32,010 nucleotides of DNA from NCBI GenBank assembly GCA_023954815.1, contig JAGSHB010000059.1, positions 1 to 32,010 of the forward strand, in the 5' to 3' direction. A model generated the notes under the pieces. The model was not told where the DNA came from. It made no database searches and saw only the letters and a program-made list of their open reading frames with translations. The DNA comes from Myxococcales bacterium. GTDB taxonomy: Bacteria; Myxococcota_A; UBA9042. The translations under genes and the position numbers were made by a program. Position 1 is the stretch's first letter, and every line of letters starts with the position of its first letter. Positions 16,094 to 25,036 of the stretch are shown in pieces.

Positions 16094-19000
16094 ATGGTGG
16101 TCCCAACAAGCGCTTTGAGCTGCTCAAACCGCCGCCAACCCGCGACTTTTACCGCAGTTTTGCGGTTGATTAGCGCCATTTTGGCTGCGCTCACCGTGGT
16201 TGCTGCAGGTACCGGGTGCCAGGGCAGCGAGGTGAGCACTGGTGCGATGCCGGTGGTGCAGTCGCTCGACACGACCGGCGGCAAGATCTCCGATCCGTTG
16301 TGGCCCGACCCGACCTGCGTCGCTGATTCCGATTGCGCCGCGCTCATCACCAACCCGTGCGCACGGGCCATCTGCAACCCAAAATCCAATCGCTGCGAGG
16401 CCGGCACGCTGCCCGACTTCTCGGTTTGCTCCGGCGGCGGGCCGTGCGCTGCGGAAGCTGCGTGCTTGTCGGGCGTCTGCGTGCCGCTCAAGACCGACGA
16501 CTGCAACGACGACAACCCGTGCACTCGAGACGAGTGCGATCCCGCCAACGGCTGCACACACAGCCCCAAAACCTTGGCGCCCTGCAGCGACGGAAACCCA
16601 TGTACGGCAGGTGACCACTGTGCCGATGGCGCGTGTAAAGCTGAGCTCGATCTCTGTGAATGCAGCGCCGATGCAGACTGCGCAGGCGCGTCGAACCCCT
16701 GCCTTGGCAAGCTGATTTGCTCGGCTGGCGCGTGTGTGGTGGATGCTGCGACCGCCGTCGATTGTGACGATGGGAATCCCTGTACGACCGACGGCTGTGA
16801 GGCAGGCAAGTGCACCCACGACGCGAGCAAGGACAACACCCCGTGTGACGATGGCAACCTCTGCACCCAGGGCGAACGCTGCCTCTCGGGGAGCTGTGAA
16901 GGCTCCTCGAAGCTGCCGTGCGCGGTCAATAGCGACACCTGCCCCACCGAGACCTGCGACCCCAAGTTGGGTTGTGTCCCGGCAACTGACGGCAGCAGCT
17001 GTGACGACGGAAACGCCTGCACCAAGGACGACGCCTGCACCAAAGGCGTCTGCGGTGGCACTTCGACCTGCTCCTGCACCAAAGACGCCGATTGCGCCGG
17101 GGAGGCCGATGTTCCGGCCTGTTTCGGGCAGTTGGTCTGTCGGGCGGGAACTTGCGAGGTCGATCCCAACACAGCTGTGCCCTGCGGACCCTCAGGCCAG
17201 CCGTGCATGATGAATCTGTGCACCGCCGCTGGCTGTAAGCTGACTTCCGCGCCCGCGGGATCGCCTTGTGAGGACGGAACCGCCTGCACCTGGGGAGATG
17301 CGTGCACCGGCGGCGGGTCCTGTCAGGGCGGTGCGGCACCGTCGTGCGATGACGGGATCACCTGCACCAACGACGCGTGCATCCCTTCTGTTGGCTGCAT
17401 CAACGGCCCTGGTAGTGATGGCATCGCTTGCGACGATGGCTTGGCCTGCACGACCGGCGACGCTTGCAAGGACTTGACTTGCAGCGGGACGCCAACCGGC
17501 TGCGATGATGGCGACCCTTGCACGACCGACTACTGCGGCCCATCGGGCGCGGGCTGCATCAACAAGCCGGTGGCCGAAGAGGCGGCTTGTGACGATGGCG
17601 ACCTGTGCACCAGCGGCGAGCGCTGCACGTCGGGGCTGTGCACACCGCTGATCATCCAGGATTGCGATGACGGCAACGTGTGCACCTTGGATTTGTGTGC
17701 CGGCGGAGACGTGTGCAGTCACCCTGCGGCGGTGACCGTGACCACATGCGACGACGGCGACAGCTGCACCACAGAAGACACGTGCACCGATGGTCAGTGC
17801 AGCGGCAAGGATGGCGGGTGCCAGTGCAAGAGCAACGCAGACTGCGGCGCGTTCGAGGATGCCGACCTGTGTAACGGGCTGCTCATCTGCCAAAATAACA
17901 GCTGCGTGGTCGACCCAGCGACGACCGTGACATGCACCGATAGCGACAACCCCTGCGTGACCGTCGCGTGCCAGCCGCAGACGGGGCTTTGCAGCGAAAA
18001 GGCCGCGATCGCGGGCGATAAGTGCGATGACGGCAACGCGTGCACCCAGGGTGAGACCTGCCTCGCCGGGGGTTCATGCGGCGCTGGCAAGGCGGCGGTT
18101 TGCGACGACAAGGACAGCTGCACGAGCGACACCTGTGATCCGACAACCGGGTGCAAACACACGCCGGTGAAGGCCTCGGCTGGGGTGCCTTGTGATGACG
18201 GTAACGCGTGTACCCAGGGTGACGTGTGTGATGCGGGCGGTTGCAAGGCGGGCAAGTACACCTGCCAATGCGAAAAGGATGCGGACTGCGCCGCCTACGA
18301 CGACGACAACCTGTGCAACGGCGGGCTGGTTTGTGAGGCCGGGGCGTGTGTCTCCGATGGCAAAGCGGTGACCTGCGATACGACCGGGCAGGGGCCGTGT
18401 ACCGACGTCGTCTGTCTGCCGCAGACCGGCACCTGCACCACCGCGGTCAAGGGCGATGGTGAGGCATGCAAGCTGGACGGCGCTTGTGGGCAGGGCGGCA
18501 CCTGCCAGGCCAACCAGTGTGTCTCCAGCAGCCAATCCCCCTGCGATGACGGCAATGGTTGCACGGTTGATAGCTGCGAAAATGGCACGACCTGTAAACA
18601 CACGATCAAGCCGGGGCTGTCCTGCGATGATGGCGACGAATGCACGGAGGGTGATGTCTGTGCGGACACGGGGGCGTGCGGTAGCGGCAAGGACGTCTGC
18701 AGCTGCACAAAGGACGCTGACTGCCCGGACGACGGCGATCTCTGCAATGGCGTTCAGGCCTGCATCGCCGGCAAATGTGCGGTGAAAGTTGGCTCGCCCG
18801 TGTCCTGCGATACCTCGGGGGATGGCGCCTGCAAGACCACGGCGTGTGTTGCGGCGACAGGAAAATGCAGCACCACCGTCGCGCCAGCGGGCACAGGTTG
18901 CGATGACGGGGACGCGTGTACGTCGGACTCGGTGTGCGGCGCGGGCGATTGCGCTGGCGGCGCGAAAGTCGACTGCGATGACAACAAACCCTGCACCGAT

Positions 19001-22000
19001 GATGGCTGCAATCCGGTCAGCGGCTGCTACCACACCAACAGCATCAAGGGCTGTGACGATGGCAATGTGTGCACCACGGGCGATGTCTGTGCTGGCGGCG
19101 TTTGCCAGAGCGGGCCGAACACCTGCGAGTGCAAAACGAAGGCCGATTGTGCGAGCAAAGACGACGACAACCTCTGCAATGGGGTGATGGACTGTACCGG
19201 CGGCAAGTGCGCGCTCGATCCGAACAGCTTCGTGGTCTGCGATGGCGCTGGCGACACCGATTGTGCGGCGAATCTCTGTGAGCCCAAGACCGGCAAGTGT
19301 TCGCAGACGCCCTTCCCCAACGGCACGGCGTGTACGGACAACTCAGTTTGCTCGGCGAAAGATCAGTGCACGGATGGCAAGTGCACGGGCGATGCGGTGA
19401 GCTGCGATGACGACAACCCGTGTAGCGATGATAGCTGTGACGCACAGACCGGCTGCAAGAACGTCGCGAATCAAGCGGCTTGTGATGATGGCAACGCGTG
19501 TACCGAGGGCGATATCTGCACGGGCGGATCTTGCAAAGCTGGCAAGGACACCTGCGGGGAGTGCACGACAGATAGCGATTGTGCTGACAAGGACGACGGC
19601 GATTTGTGCAACGGCACCCTGATTTGTCAGGCGAAAAGCTGCCAACTCGCTGCTCCGGTGACGTGTACGGATGATGGCAACGCCTGCACCACAGCGCAGT
19701 GTCAGAAGACCAACGGCAAGTGTGAGCAGATCGTCGCGATCGACGGCGCGGCATGTGACGACAACACCCTCTGCACCGGGTCGAGCAGCTGCCTGAGTGG
19801 GTCGTGTGTGGGCGCCAACCCGGTCGATTGTGATGACGGCGAGTCGTGTACGGCTGACGCGTGCGATCCTGCCGAGGGCTGCACGCACGCTGCCCAGATT
19901 GGCCAGCCCTGCTCTGACGGCAACGCCTGCACGCAGCCGGACCTCTGTGGACCTCAGGGATCGTGCGTCGGCGGCATCAACACCTGTGAGTGCAAAGTCG
20001 ATAGCGACTGCAAAGACGATGGCGACCTGTGCAATGGCACGTTGGCTTGTGTGAGCAACACCTGCCAGATCAAGACAGGGTCGGTGGTGGTCTGTGATCC
20101 GAGCCAGAACACGCCGTGCCGTGACAATGTGTGCGTCAAGACGACCGGCAAGTGCGAACTGCAGACCGAACCGCAGAGCACGCCGTGCAATGACGGAAAC
20201 CTCTGCACGCAGGGCGACACCTGCTTCAAGGGCGCGTGCGCGGGCGAGCCGATTCAGTGTGGCGATGACAACGTCTGCACCTTCGACAGCTGCGATAGTA
20301 AGAAGGGCTGCACACAGATCCCGCAGGATGGCGTCTTTTGTGATGACGGCAACGTCTGCACCAAGAATGACGTCTGCAAGGGCGGCACCTGTGAGGGCGG
20401 CGACAACGCCTGCGAGTGCAAGACGACGGCTGACTGCGCCGCGCTCGAAGACGGCAACCTCTGCAATGGCACGCTGATTTGCGACAACACCCAGTGCGTT
20501 GTCGACGCCAAGACGGTGGTGGTGTGCGGCACGCCCGGGGTCTGTCAGGCCAACGCCTGCGAGCCCAAGACGGGCAAGTGCAGCAGCGGACCTGCCAAGG
20601 ACGGCATCGCGTGCGGCGGTGATGCGCTGTGCGGCGGCGTGGGCACCTGCCAAAAGGGCAGCTGTGCCGGTGACCACGGCTGCGCTGACGACGGCAATCC
20701 GTGTACGTCGGCGGCGTGCGACGGCGAGGGTAACTGCACCACAGAACCGAAGAATGCACCCTGTGATGACGGCGATTTGTGCACGGTTGGAGATGTGTGC
20801 ACGGGCGGAAAATGCGCGCCAGGCAACAACGAATGCCAATGCAAGACAGATGGCGACTGCACCGGCTTTGACGACGGCAACCTCTGCAACGGGATCTGGC
20901 GCTGCGGCGCAGGCGGAAAATGCGCCTTCGACCCGAAATCTCAGGTCGTTTGCGCGCCATCAGCTGATCTGTGCGCCACCAATGCGTGCGCGACCAAGAC
21001 TGGCAAATGCGTGCTGCAGAGCAAGCCCAACGGCGCCTCGTGTGCCGATTCGGACGCCTGTACGACCGACGAGCAGTGCTTCGCTGGCAAGTGCGCGAAG
21101 AAGTCACTGGATTGCGACGACAACAACACCTGCACCAATGACAGCTGCGACAAGCAGACCGGCTGCGTCAACGCGCCCACGGGCGGCATCTCGACGTGTG
21201 ATGACGGCGACAAGTGCACCCCGGTGTCGTTCTGTCAGGGTGGCAAGTGCGTGGCGCCGATCAACACCTGCTTCTGCCAAAAAGATACCGATTGCTCAGA
21301 CGACAACAACCTCTGCAATGGCACGCCGACTTGTCAGGGCAACCAATGCAAGACCGATCCCAAGACCATCGTGACGTGCGACACCAGCGGCGATGGGCCG
21401 TGCGAGAGCTCGCAGTGCGTCCCTGTGACCGGCAAGTGCATCAAGACGCCCAAAGCGCCCGGCACCGGCTGCAACGACGGCAGCGCTTGTACGGCGGCGG
21501 ATGTGTGCACCATCGGCATCTGCGTCGGCATTCCGCTTAGCTGTGACGATAAGTTGAGCTGCACCAAGGACGCCTGCGATCCAAAATCGGGCTGCACGAC
21601 CGTGCCCGACGACAAGGCCTGCGACGACGGCAACCCTTGCACGACCGACGCTTGCGACAAGCTCGCTGGTTGCGTGGCCACGCCATCGGTCAATGAGCCC
21701 TGCGACGACGGCAACGCCTGCACCACCGATGAGCGCTGTTTGCTAGGCGCCAAGGGCGTGAGCTGCACCGGCGGGGCGAGTCTCGACTGTGATGACGGCG
21801 AGATCTGCACGACCAACAGCTGCGACAAGGCAAAGGGCTGCGTCACGACGTCGCTGCCTGGTAAGACCTGCGCAAAGCCCGATGGCTGCAGCAAGGGTGG
21901 CACCTGCGACGTGGCGGGCGATTGTGTGGTGACGGCCGTGTTGTGCAACGACGGCAACAGCTGCACGGACGATAGCTGCGATGTGAACAAGGGCTGTGTG

Positions 22001-23545
22001 TTCTTGCCCAATCAGGTGAGCTGCTCCGATGGGGACGCGTGCACCAACGGCGATGCCTGTGATTCAGGAACCTGCAAGGCCGGACCGAAATCCGACAACT
22101 GCTGCGCCAAAGACGCCGATTGCACAGATGATGCGTGCGAGGTGGCTGTGTGCAAGGCGGGGCAGTGCACGACCACGGGACCGGTCGATTGCGACGACGG
22201 CAACGCGTGCACCACCGAGGTCTGTGAGTCGGGCAAGGGCTGCGTTGTGGTCAACAACAGCCTGCCCTGCGATGACGGCGACAACTGCACCAAACCGGAC
22301 GCTTGCTCGGGCGGTAAATGTACGGGCAGCAAGATCAGCTGCGACGACGGAAACTTGTGCACAAACGACGCGTGCGGGGCCTTAGGCTGCACCCAGACGC
22401 CGAACACCAACCTGTGTAACGACGGCGATCCGTGCACGCTACTCGACCGCTGTCAGGCCGGAAAATGCACCGGACAGTTCAAAATCAACTGTGATGACGG
22501 CAAGGTTTGCACCGACGATAGCTGCGGACCGGTGGGTTGTGTCAACGCGAACAACAGCGCGGTCTGCAACGACAACAATCCGTGTACAAGCGGCGATAAG
22601 TGCGCGGGCGGCAGCTGCAAGGGCACCACGACGAACTGTGATGACGGCAACGGCTGCACGACCGATGTGTGTGACGCCAGCAAGGGCTGTCAGCATGTGC
22701 CCAACGCCGCGCCGTGCTCGGATGGATCGCTCTGTACCGGGCCTGATGTGTGCGCGAAGGGCAACTGTGTCGGCAAGGCGATTAGCTGCGATGACGAGAA
22801 CGTCTGCACGCAGGATGTGTGCACGGCGTCGGGTGGCTGCAACAACACGGCGATGAGCGATGGGACGGCATGCGGAAAATCGGGCATTTGCCTGTCGGGG
22901 ACGTGTTCGGTTGGCTCCGACATCAACCCGGCGCTGTCGTGCAAGGACGTGCAGAGCAAGGTGCCGGGCGCTAAGAGTGGCAGCTACTTCCTCGATCCGG
23001 ACGGCAAGGGGCCGGGGGCTGTCTACGACGTCAAGTGCGACATGACGCGCTTTGGCGGCGGTTGGATGGTGCTCGATGTGGCGGAGGTCCACCGCTTGAT
23101 GGCGATGAAGACCCTCGTGGCCGGGGGCATGTGCACGTTGACGAGCTCCGAGTGGAAGACGTGGGACCAATTCGATGGTGCGACGGCTAACAACCACTTC
23201 TGCGTCGCTGAACCGAAGGCAGGGATCGCTTGGCCGACCTACACCGAGATGCGGATCGACGGCGTCAACCTCATTGGCTACACCGGCGGCGGCAACAACA
23301 CGTTCGATGCCTACTCGAACTGCTACGGCGCGTCGTGGCAGGGCAACTTCTGTGTCGGGCCGAGCCTGGAGCTTAAGCCGATGAACTCGAGCGATATTCA
23401 GCTGAGTAACGGTCAGGTCTCGCCGACGTACAACGCGAGCTTTACGTTGAGCCAGCCGCGCACTGAGTTTCAGGTCCGCACCCGCGAGGAAGGGCCGCAA
23501 CTCGAAGGTGTTCGCTGGCAAACGGGTGCGATTTTACTGCGCTAG
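16094..23545 (+). CDS. Giant CTDC-repeat Cys-rich surface lipoprotein with fibrinogen-like C-terminal domain
   Basis: The protein has 2483 residues. A signal (FTAVLRLISAILAALTVV) ends in AAGTGC, with Cys42 as a possible lipid-anchor site. From about residue 70 to 2270 it is made of modules of the C-D-D-G-N-x-C-T-x-D-x-C type, matching the Dictyostelium CTDC repeat (Pfam Dicty_CTDC). By eye there are about 51 modules, 28 with exact CDDG. They are grouped in a larger unit marked by a DxDC...NLCNG block. The C-terminus (about 2283-2483) begins SCKDVQSKVPGAKSGSYFLD and contains KCDMTRFGGGW (Cys2315, Trp2324), the bacterial fibrinogen-like YCDxxxxGGGW domain. The rest of that domain lacks an obvious fibrinogen calcium site. 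The ATG at 16094 has AAAGG seven bases upstream and starts the signal. The frame is open from 15965. The likely role is a long disulphide-rigid stalk carrying a binding head; substrate and function are unknown. Confidence 0.85.
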   Translation: MVVPTSALSCSNRRQPATFTAVLRLISAILAALTVVAAGTGCQGSEVSTGAMPVVQSLDTTGGKISDPLWPDPTCVADSDCAALITNPCARAICNPKSNRCEAGTLPDFSVCSGGGPCAAEAACLSGVCVPLKTDDCNDDNPCTRDECDPANGCTHSPKTLAPCSDGNPCTAGDHCADGACKAELDLCECSADADCAGASNPCLGKLICSAGACVVDAATAVDCDDGNPCTTDGCEAGKCTHDASKDNTPCDDGNLCTQGERCLSGSCEGSSKLPCAVNSDTCPTETCDPKLGCVPATDGSSCDDGNACTKDDACTKGVCGGTSTCSCTKDADCAGEADVPACFGQLVCRAGTCEVDPNTAVPCGPSGQPCMMNLCTAAGCKLTSAPAGSPCEDGTACTWGDACTGGGSCQGGAAPSCDDGITCTNDACIPSVGCINGPGSDGIACDDGLACTTGDACKDLTCSGTPTGCDDGDPCTTDYCGPSGAGCINKPVAEEAACDDGDLCTSGERCTSGLCTPLIIQDCDDGNVCTLDLCAGGDVCSHPAAVTVTTCDDGDSCTTEDTCTDGQCSGKDGGCQCKSNADCGAFEDADLCNGLLICQNNSCVVDPATTVTCTDSDNPCVTVACQPQTGLCSEKAAIAGDKCDDGNACTQGETCLAGGSCGAGKAAVCDDKDSCTSDTCDPTTGCKHTPVKASAGVPCDDGNACTQGDVCDAGGCKAGKYTCQCEKDADCAAYDDDNLCNGGLVCEAGACVSDGKAVTCDTTGQGPCTDVVCLPQTGTCTTAVKGDGEACKLDGACGQGGTCQANQCVSSSQSPCDDGNGCTVDSCENGTTCKHTIKPGLSCDDGDECTEGDVCADTGACGSGKDVCSCTKDADCPDDGDLCNGVQACIAGKCAVKVGSPVSCDTSGDGACKTTACVAATGKCSTTVAPAGTGCDDGDACTSDSVCGAGDCAGGAKVDCDDNKPCTDDGCNPVSGCYHTNSIKGCDDGNVCTTGDVCAGGVCQSGPNTCECKTKADCASKDDDNLCNGVMDCTGGKCALDPNSFVVCDGAGDTDCAANLCEPKTGKCSQTPFPNGTACTDNSVCSAKDQCTDGKCTGDAVSCDDDNPCSDDSCDAQTGCKNVANQAACDDGNACTEGDICTGGSCKAGKDTCGECTTDSDCADKDDGDLCNGTLICQAKSCQLAAPVTCTDDGNACTTAQCQKTNGKCEQIVAIDGAACDDNTLCTGSSSCLSGSCVGANPVDCDDGESCTADACDPAEGCTHAAQIGQPCSDGNACTQPDLCGPQGSCVGGINTCECKVDSDCKDDGDLCNGTLACVSNTCQIKTGSVVVCDPSQNTPCRDNVCVKTTGKCELQTEPQSTPCNDGNLCTQGDTCFKGACAGEPIQCGDDNVCTFDSCDSKKGCTQIPQDGVFCDDGNVCTKNDVCKGGTCEGGDNACECKTTADCAALEDGNLCNGTLICDNTQCVVDAKTVVVCGTPGVCQANACEPKTGKCSSGPAKDGIACGGDALCGGVGTCQKGSCAGDHGCADDGNPCTSAACDGEGNCTTEPKNAPCDDGDLCTVGDVCTGGKCAPGNNECQCKTDGDCTGFDDGNLCNGIWRCGAGGKCAFDPKSQVVCAPSADLCATNACATKTGKCVLQSKPNGASCADSDACTTDEQCFAGKCAKKSLDCDDNNTCTNDSCDKQTGCVNAPTGGISTCDDGDKCTPVSFCQGGKCVAPINTCFCQKDTDCSDDNNLCNGTPTCQGNQCKTDPKTIVTCDTSGDGPCESSQCVPVTGKCIKTPKAPGTGCNDGSACTAADVCTIGICVGIPLSCDDKLSCTKDACDPKSGCTTVPDDKACDDGNPCTTDACDKLAGCVATPSVNEPCDDGNACTTDERCLLGAKGVSCTGGASLDCDDGEICTTNSCDKAKGCVTTSLPGKTCAKPDGCSKGGTCDVAGDCVVTAVLCNDGNSCTDDSCDVNKGCVFLPNQVSCSDGDACTNGDACDSGTCKAGPKSDNCCAKDADCTDDACEVAVCKAGQCTTTGPVDCDDGNACTTEVCESGKGCVVVNNSLPCDDGDNCTKPDACSGGKCTGSKISCDDGNLCTNDACGALGCTQTPNTNLCNDGDPCTLLDRCQAGKCTGQFKINCDDGKVCTDDSCGPVGCVNANNSAVCNDNNPCTSGDKCAGGSCKGTTTNCDDGNGCTTDVCDASKGCQHVPNAAPCSDGSLCTGPDVCAKGNCVGKAISCDDENVCTQDVCTASGGCNNTAMSDGTACGKSGICLSGTCSVGSDINPALSCKDVQSKVPGAKSGSYFLDPDGKGPGAVYDVKCDMTRFGGGWMVLDVAEVHRLMAMKTLVAGGMCTLTSSEWKTWDQFDGATANNHFCVAEPKAGIAWPTYTEMRIDGVNLIGYTGGGNNTFDAYSNCYGASWQGNFCVGPSLELKPMNSSDIQLSNGQVSPTYNASFTLSQPRTEFQVRTREEGPQLEGVRWQTGAILLR
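16655..22200 (+). repeat. Tandem super-repeat inside the giant gene, period about 143 codons (430 bp)
   Basis: A CxC..DxDC...NLCNGxLxC marker block starts at residues 188, 326, 576, 724, 869, 1011, 1154, 1298, 1440, 1581 and 1726. A shortened copy lies at 2003. From 576 to 1726 the spacing is 141-148 residues in every interval. Each unit contains the marker block, a CTxGDxC module, a CTxDxCDxxxGC module and another CTxGDxC module. Copies are diverged at the DNA level, apart from short shared runs such as tgtgatgacggcaac. Confidence 0.8.
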
Positions 23546-23598
23546 GAGCGTGCTGCGTAATTAAAATTACTGTCGCAGCACGCTCCTAGTTTTCTTTT
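23542..23598 (+). terminator. Rho-independent terminator of the giant gene
   Basis: The arms 23542-23557 and 23574-23589 are a perfect 16-bp inverted repeat (ctaggagcgtgctgcg). The 16-base AT-rich loop contains its own 5-bp pair. TTTTCTTTT follows. The left arm includes the stop codon of the giant gene. Confidence 0.9.
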
Positions 23599-23623
23599 CA
23601 ATTGGGGGGCTACGAGCGCCCCC

Positions 23624-23643
23624 AGTCGCGGCAAGCCGCGACT
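23624..23643. repeat. 20-bp perfect palindrome (9-bp stem, AA loop)
   Basis: The arms agtcgcggc and gccgcgact form a tight hairpin directly after the terminator of the giant gene. It may be a second termination or RNA-stability element, or a REP-like repeat. Only one copy is in the window. Confidence 0.5.
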
Positions 23644-23741
23644 TCCCCATCCCAGCAGACAGCGCCCCATGGCGTGCGTCTCCAAAAAGAACGAGAAAGA
23701 ACGCAGTCTGATAATTGCCCGAATTCGGCTCTATTCCCACG

Positions 23742-23770
23742 TTGACAAAAGATTCTTGTCTTGCAGTCAT
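23742..23770 (+). promoter_or_regulatory. Candidate promoter of the somatomedin-B gene
   Basis: A perfect TTGACA (23742-23747) is followed after 17 bases by AGTCAT, a poor -10 match. It is the only consensus -35 in the gap and lies 170 bases before the start codon. Confidence 0.25.
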
Positions 23771-23911
23771 GCAATCGTGTACTTTCCGCCGCCTCGCGCC
23801 ATTTGCTGGAGGCGAGCCCCGCCATTTTGTAGGGTGCAACCGGGTTTCCCAACCCGCGTGCCCAGACCACTTCGCCGCGCCCATCAGCGGCATACCACGG
23901 AGACAGCGATA

Positions 23912-25012
23912 ATGAAGCGCTACCTACTACCCGTATTGCTCGTGACGTTGTTCGCGGCCCCTGCCTTTGCTGAGTCCGCTGGAAATCAGACTGACGCTGG
24001 CACGACCCTTCCCGCCGACACGACCGGCACCTCTGACGCGGTCACGCCTCCGGATGATACGACCGGCACGACCGACCCGCTGTCCTGCATGGGTCGCTGC
24101 GGCGCCTACGTCAAAGAAGCGAAGTGCCAGTGCGACAGCGCTTGCGAGAAAGAAGGCGACTGCTGCAAGGACATCAAGACCATCTGCGTCGCGGGTGTCT
24201 GCGGCAACGGCAAGTGCGAGGCCGATAAGAAGGAAGACGAGACCACCTGCAAGATCGACTGCTTGGTCTGCGGTGACTTCATCTGCTCGAAGGGTGAAGA
24301 GAAGACCTGCGCGAAGGATTGCGACAACGGTGGTCAGTTCAACGACATCAAGTGCTGGGACGAAAAGTGCGTGAAGGAAACCAAGGCGTGCAAGGACGAC
24401 GCGGACTGCAACAAGTTCGTGAAATGCATCAACAGTGGTGCTGAGAAGTGCGAAGAGAAGCTCGGCTTCAGCAAGGAAGTTAGCGAAAAGGTCGGCAAGC
24501 TCTTCGACGCCCTCCAGAAGTGCGGTTACGCCGCTTGCACCGACCCCACCGGCGACAGCTGCAAGGACCGCTGCGGCAAGTACGACAAGGCGAAGGCCTG
24601 CCAGTGCGACGACGGCTGCGGTGATTTCAAGGACTGCTGCTCGGACTACGAGAAGCTCTGTGGCGGCTCGGCGTGCAAGCCTGAGTGCACCGGCAAGGCC
24701 TGTGGCGACGACGGCTGTGGTGGTAAGTGCGGTACCTGCGACGCGACGTCGACGTGCAGCGCTACGAACCAGTGCGTGCCCACCGGTGGCTCTGCTGATG
24801 CTGGTAGCTCGGCCGACACTGGCACGTCGACCACGACGGACGCTGGTACGGCTACCGACGCTGGCACCGGCGGCACGGGCGGCGGCACCACGGCTGCACC
24901 CAAGTCGAGCAGCGGCTGCACCGCAGCACCGACAAGCAACGGCGCCCTGCCGTTCGCGCTCGTGTTGAGCCTGCTGGCCGGCGCGCTGCTGCTTCGTCGT
25001 CGCGACGCGTAG
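23912..25012 (+). CDS. Exported protein with two somatomedin-B domains and MYXO-CTERM-like tail
   Basis: A clear signal peptide (KRYLLPVLLVTLFAAPAFA) is followed by a Thr/Asp-rich linker. The first somatomedin-B domain spans about residues 59-93 (CMGRCGAYVKEAKCQC ... DCCKD) and the second about 217-250 (CKDRCGKY ... CQCDDGCGDFKDCC). Between them are a CGNGKCE/CGDFICSKGEE pair and a spacer with four cysteines. A CGDDGCGGKCGTC motif, common in this bacterial group, comes after. The C-terminus has Cys336, a hydrophobic stretch (345-361) and RRR (362-364). This resembles the MYXO-CTERM sorting tail of myxobacteria, so surface attachment by processing at the Cys is likely. The ATG at 23912 has GGAG nine bases upstream and begins the signal peptide. 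Somatomedin-B domains in animals mediate protein binding (vitronectin, ENPP). The ligand here is unknown. Confidence 0.85.
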   Translation: MKRYLLPVLLVTLFAAPAFAESAGNQTDAGTTLPADTTGTSDAVTPPDDTTGTTDPLSCMGRCGAYVKEAKCQCDSACEKEGDCCKDIKTICVAGVCGNGKCEADKKEDETTCKIDCLVCGDFICSKGEEKTCAKDCDNGGQFNDIKCWDEKCVKETKACKDDADCNKFVKCINSGAEKCEEKLGFSKEVSEKVGKLFDALQKCGYAACTDPTGDSCKDRCGKYDKAKACQCDDGCGDFKDCCSDYEKLCGGSACKPECTGKACGDDGCGGKCGTCDATSTCSATNQCVPTGGSADAGSSADTGTSTTTDAGTATDAGTGGTGGGTTAAPKSSSGCTAAPTSNGALPFALVLSLLAGALLLRRRDA

Positions 25013-25036
25013 CTAAATCGGATAATTATCCGCGAG

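Larger units (their letters stand above)
23546..23911. other. Intergenic region between the giant gene and the somatomedin-B gene
   Basis: The region holds the terminator arm, two further small hairpins (23604-23623 imperfect; 23624-23643 perfect), a possible -35 element at 23742, and a 6-bp hairpin cgggtt-tccc-aacccg at 23841-23856. No convincing gene is seen. The short open frames here lack ribosome sites and protein-like composition. Confidence 0.6.

Noticed and set aside
16655-22200. Repeat array considered as CRISPR
   Set aside because: Repeats are coding, in frame, of variable length and diverged. There are no constant repeats with unique spacers and no cas genes.
16655-22200. EGF-like or metallothionein-like modules in the giant protein
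   Set aside because: The Cys spacing around D-D-G-N-x-C-T fits CTDC repeats, not the six-Cys EGF pattern, and it is far too long and Asp/Gly-rich for a metallothionein.
16051-23521. Long antisense open frames across the giant gene (for example 19343-20839 and 22439-23521 on the minus strand)
   Set aside because: They mirror a repetitive GC-rich coding strand whose GAC, GGC and TGC codons give few antisense stops. They lack ribosome sites and recognisable domains.
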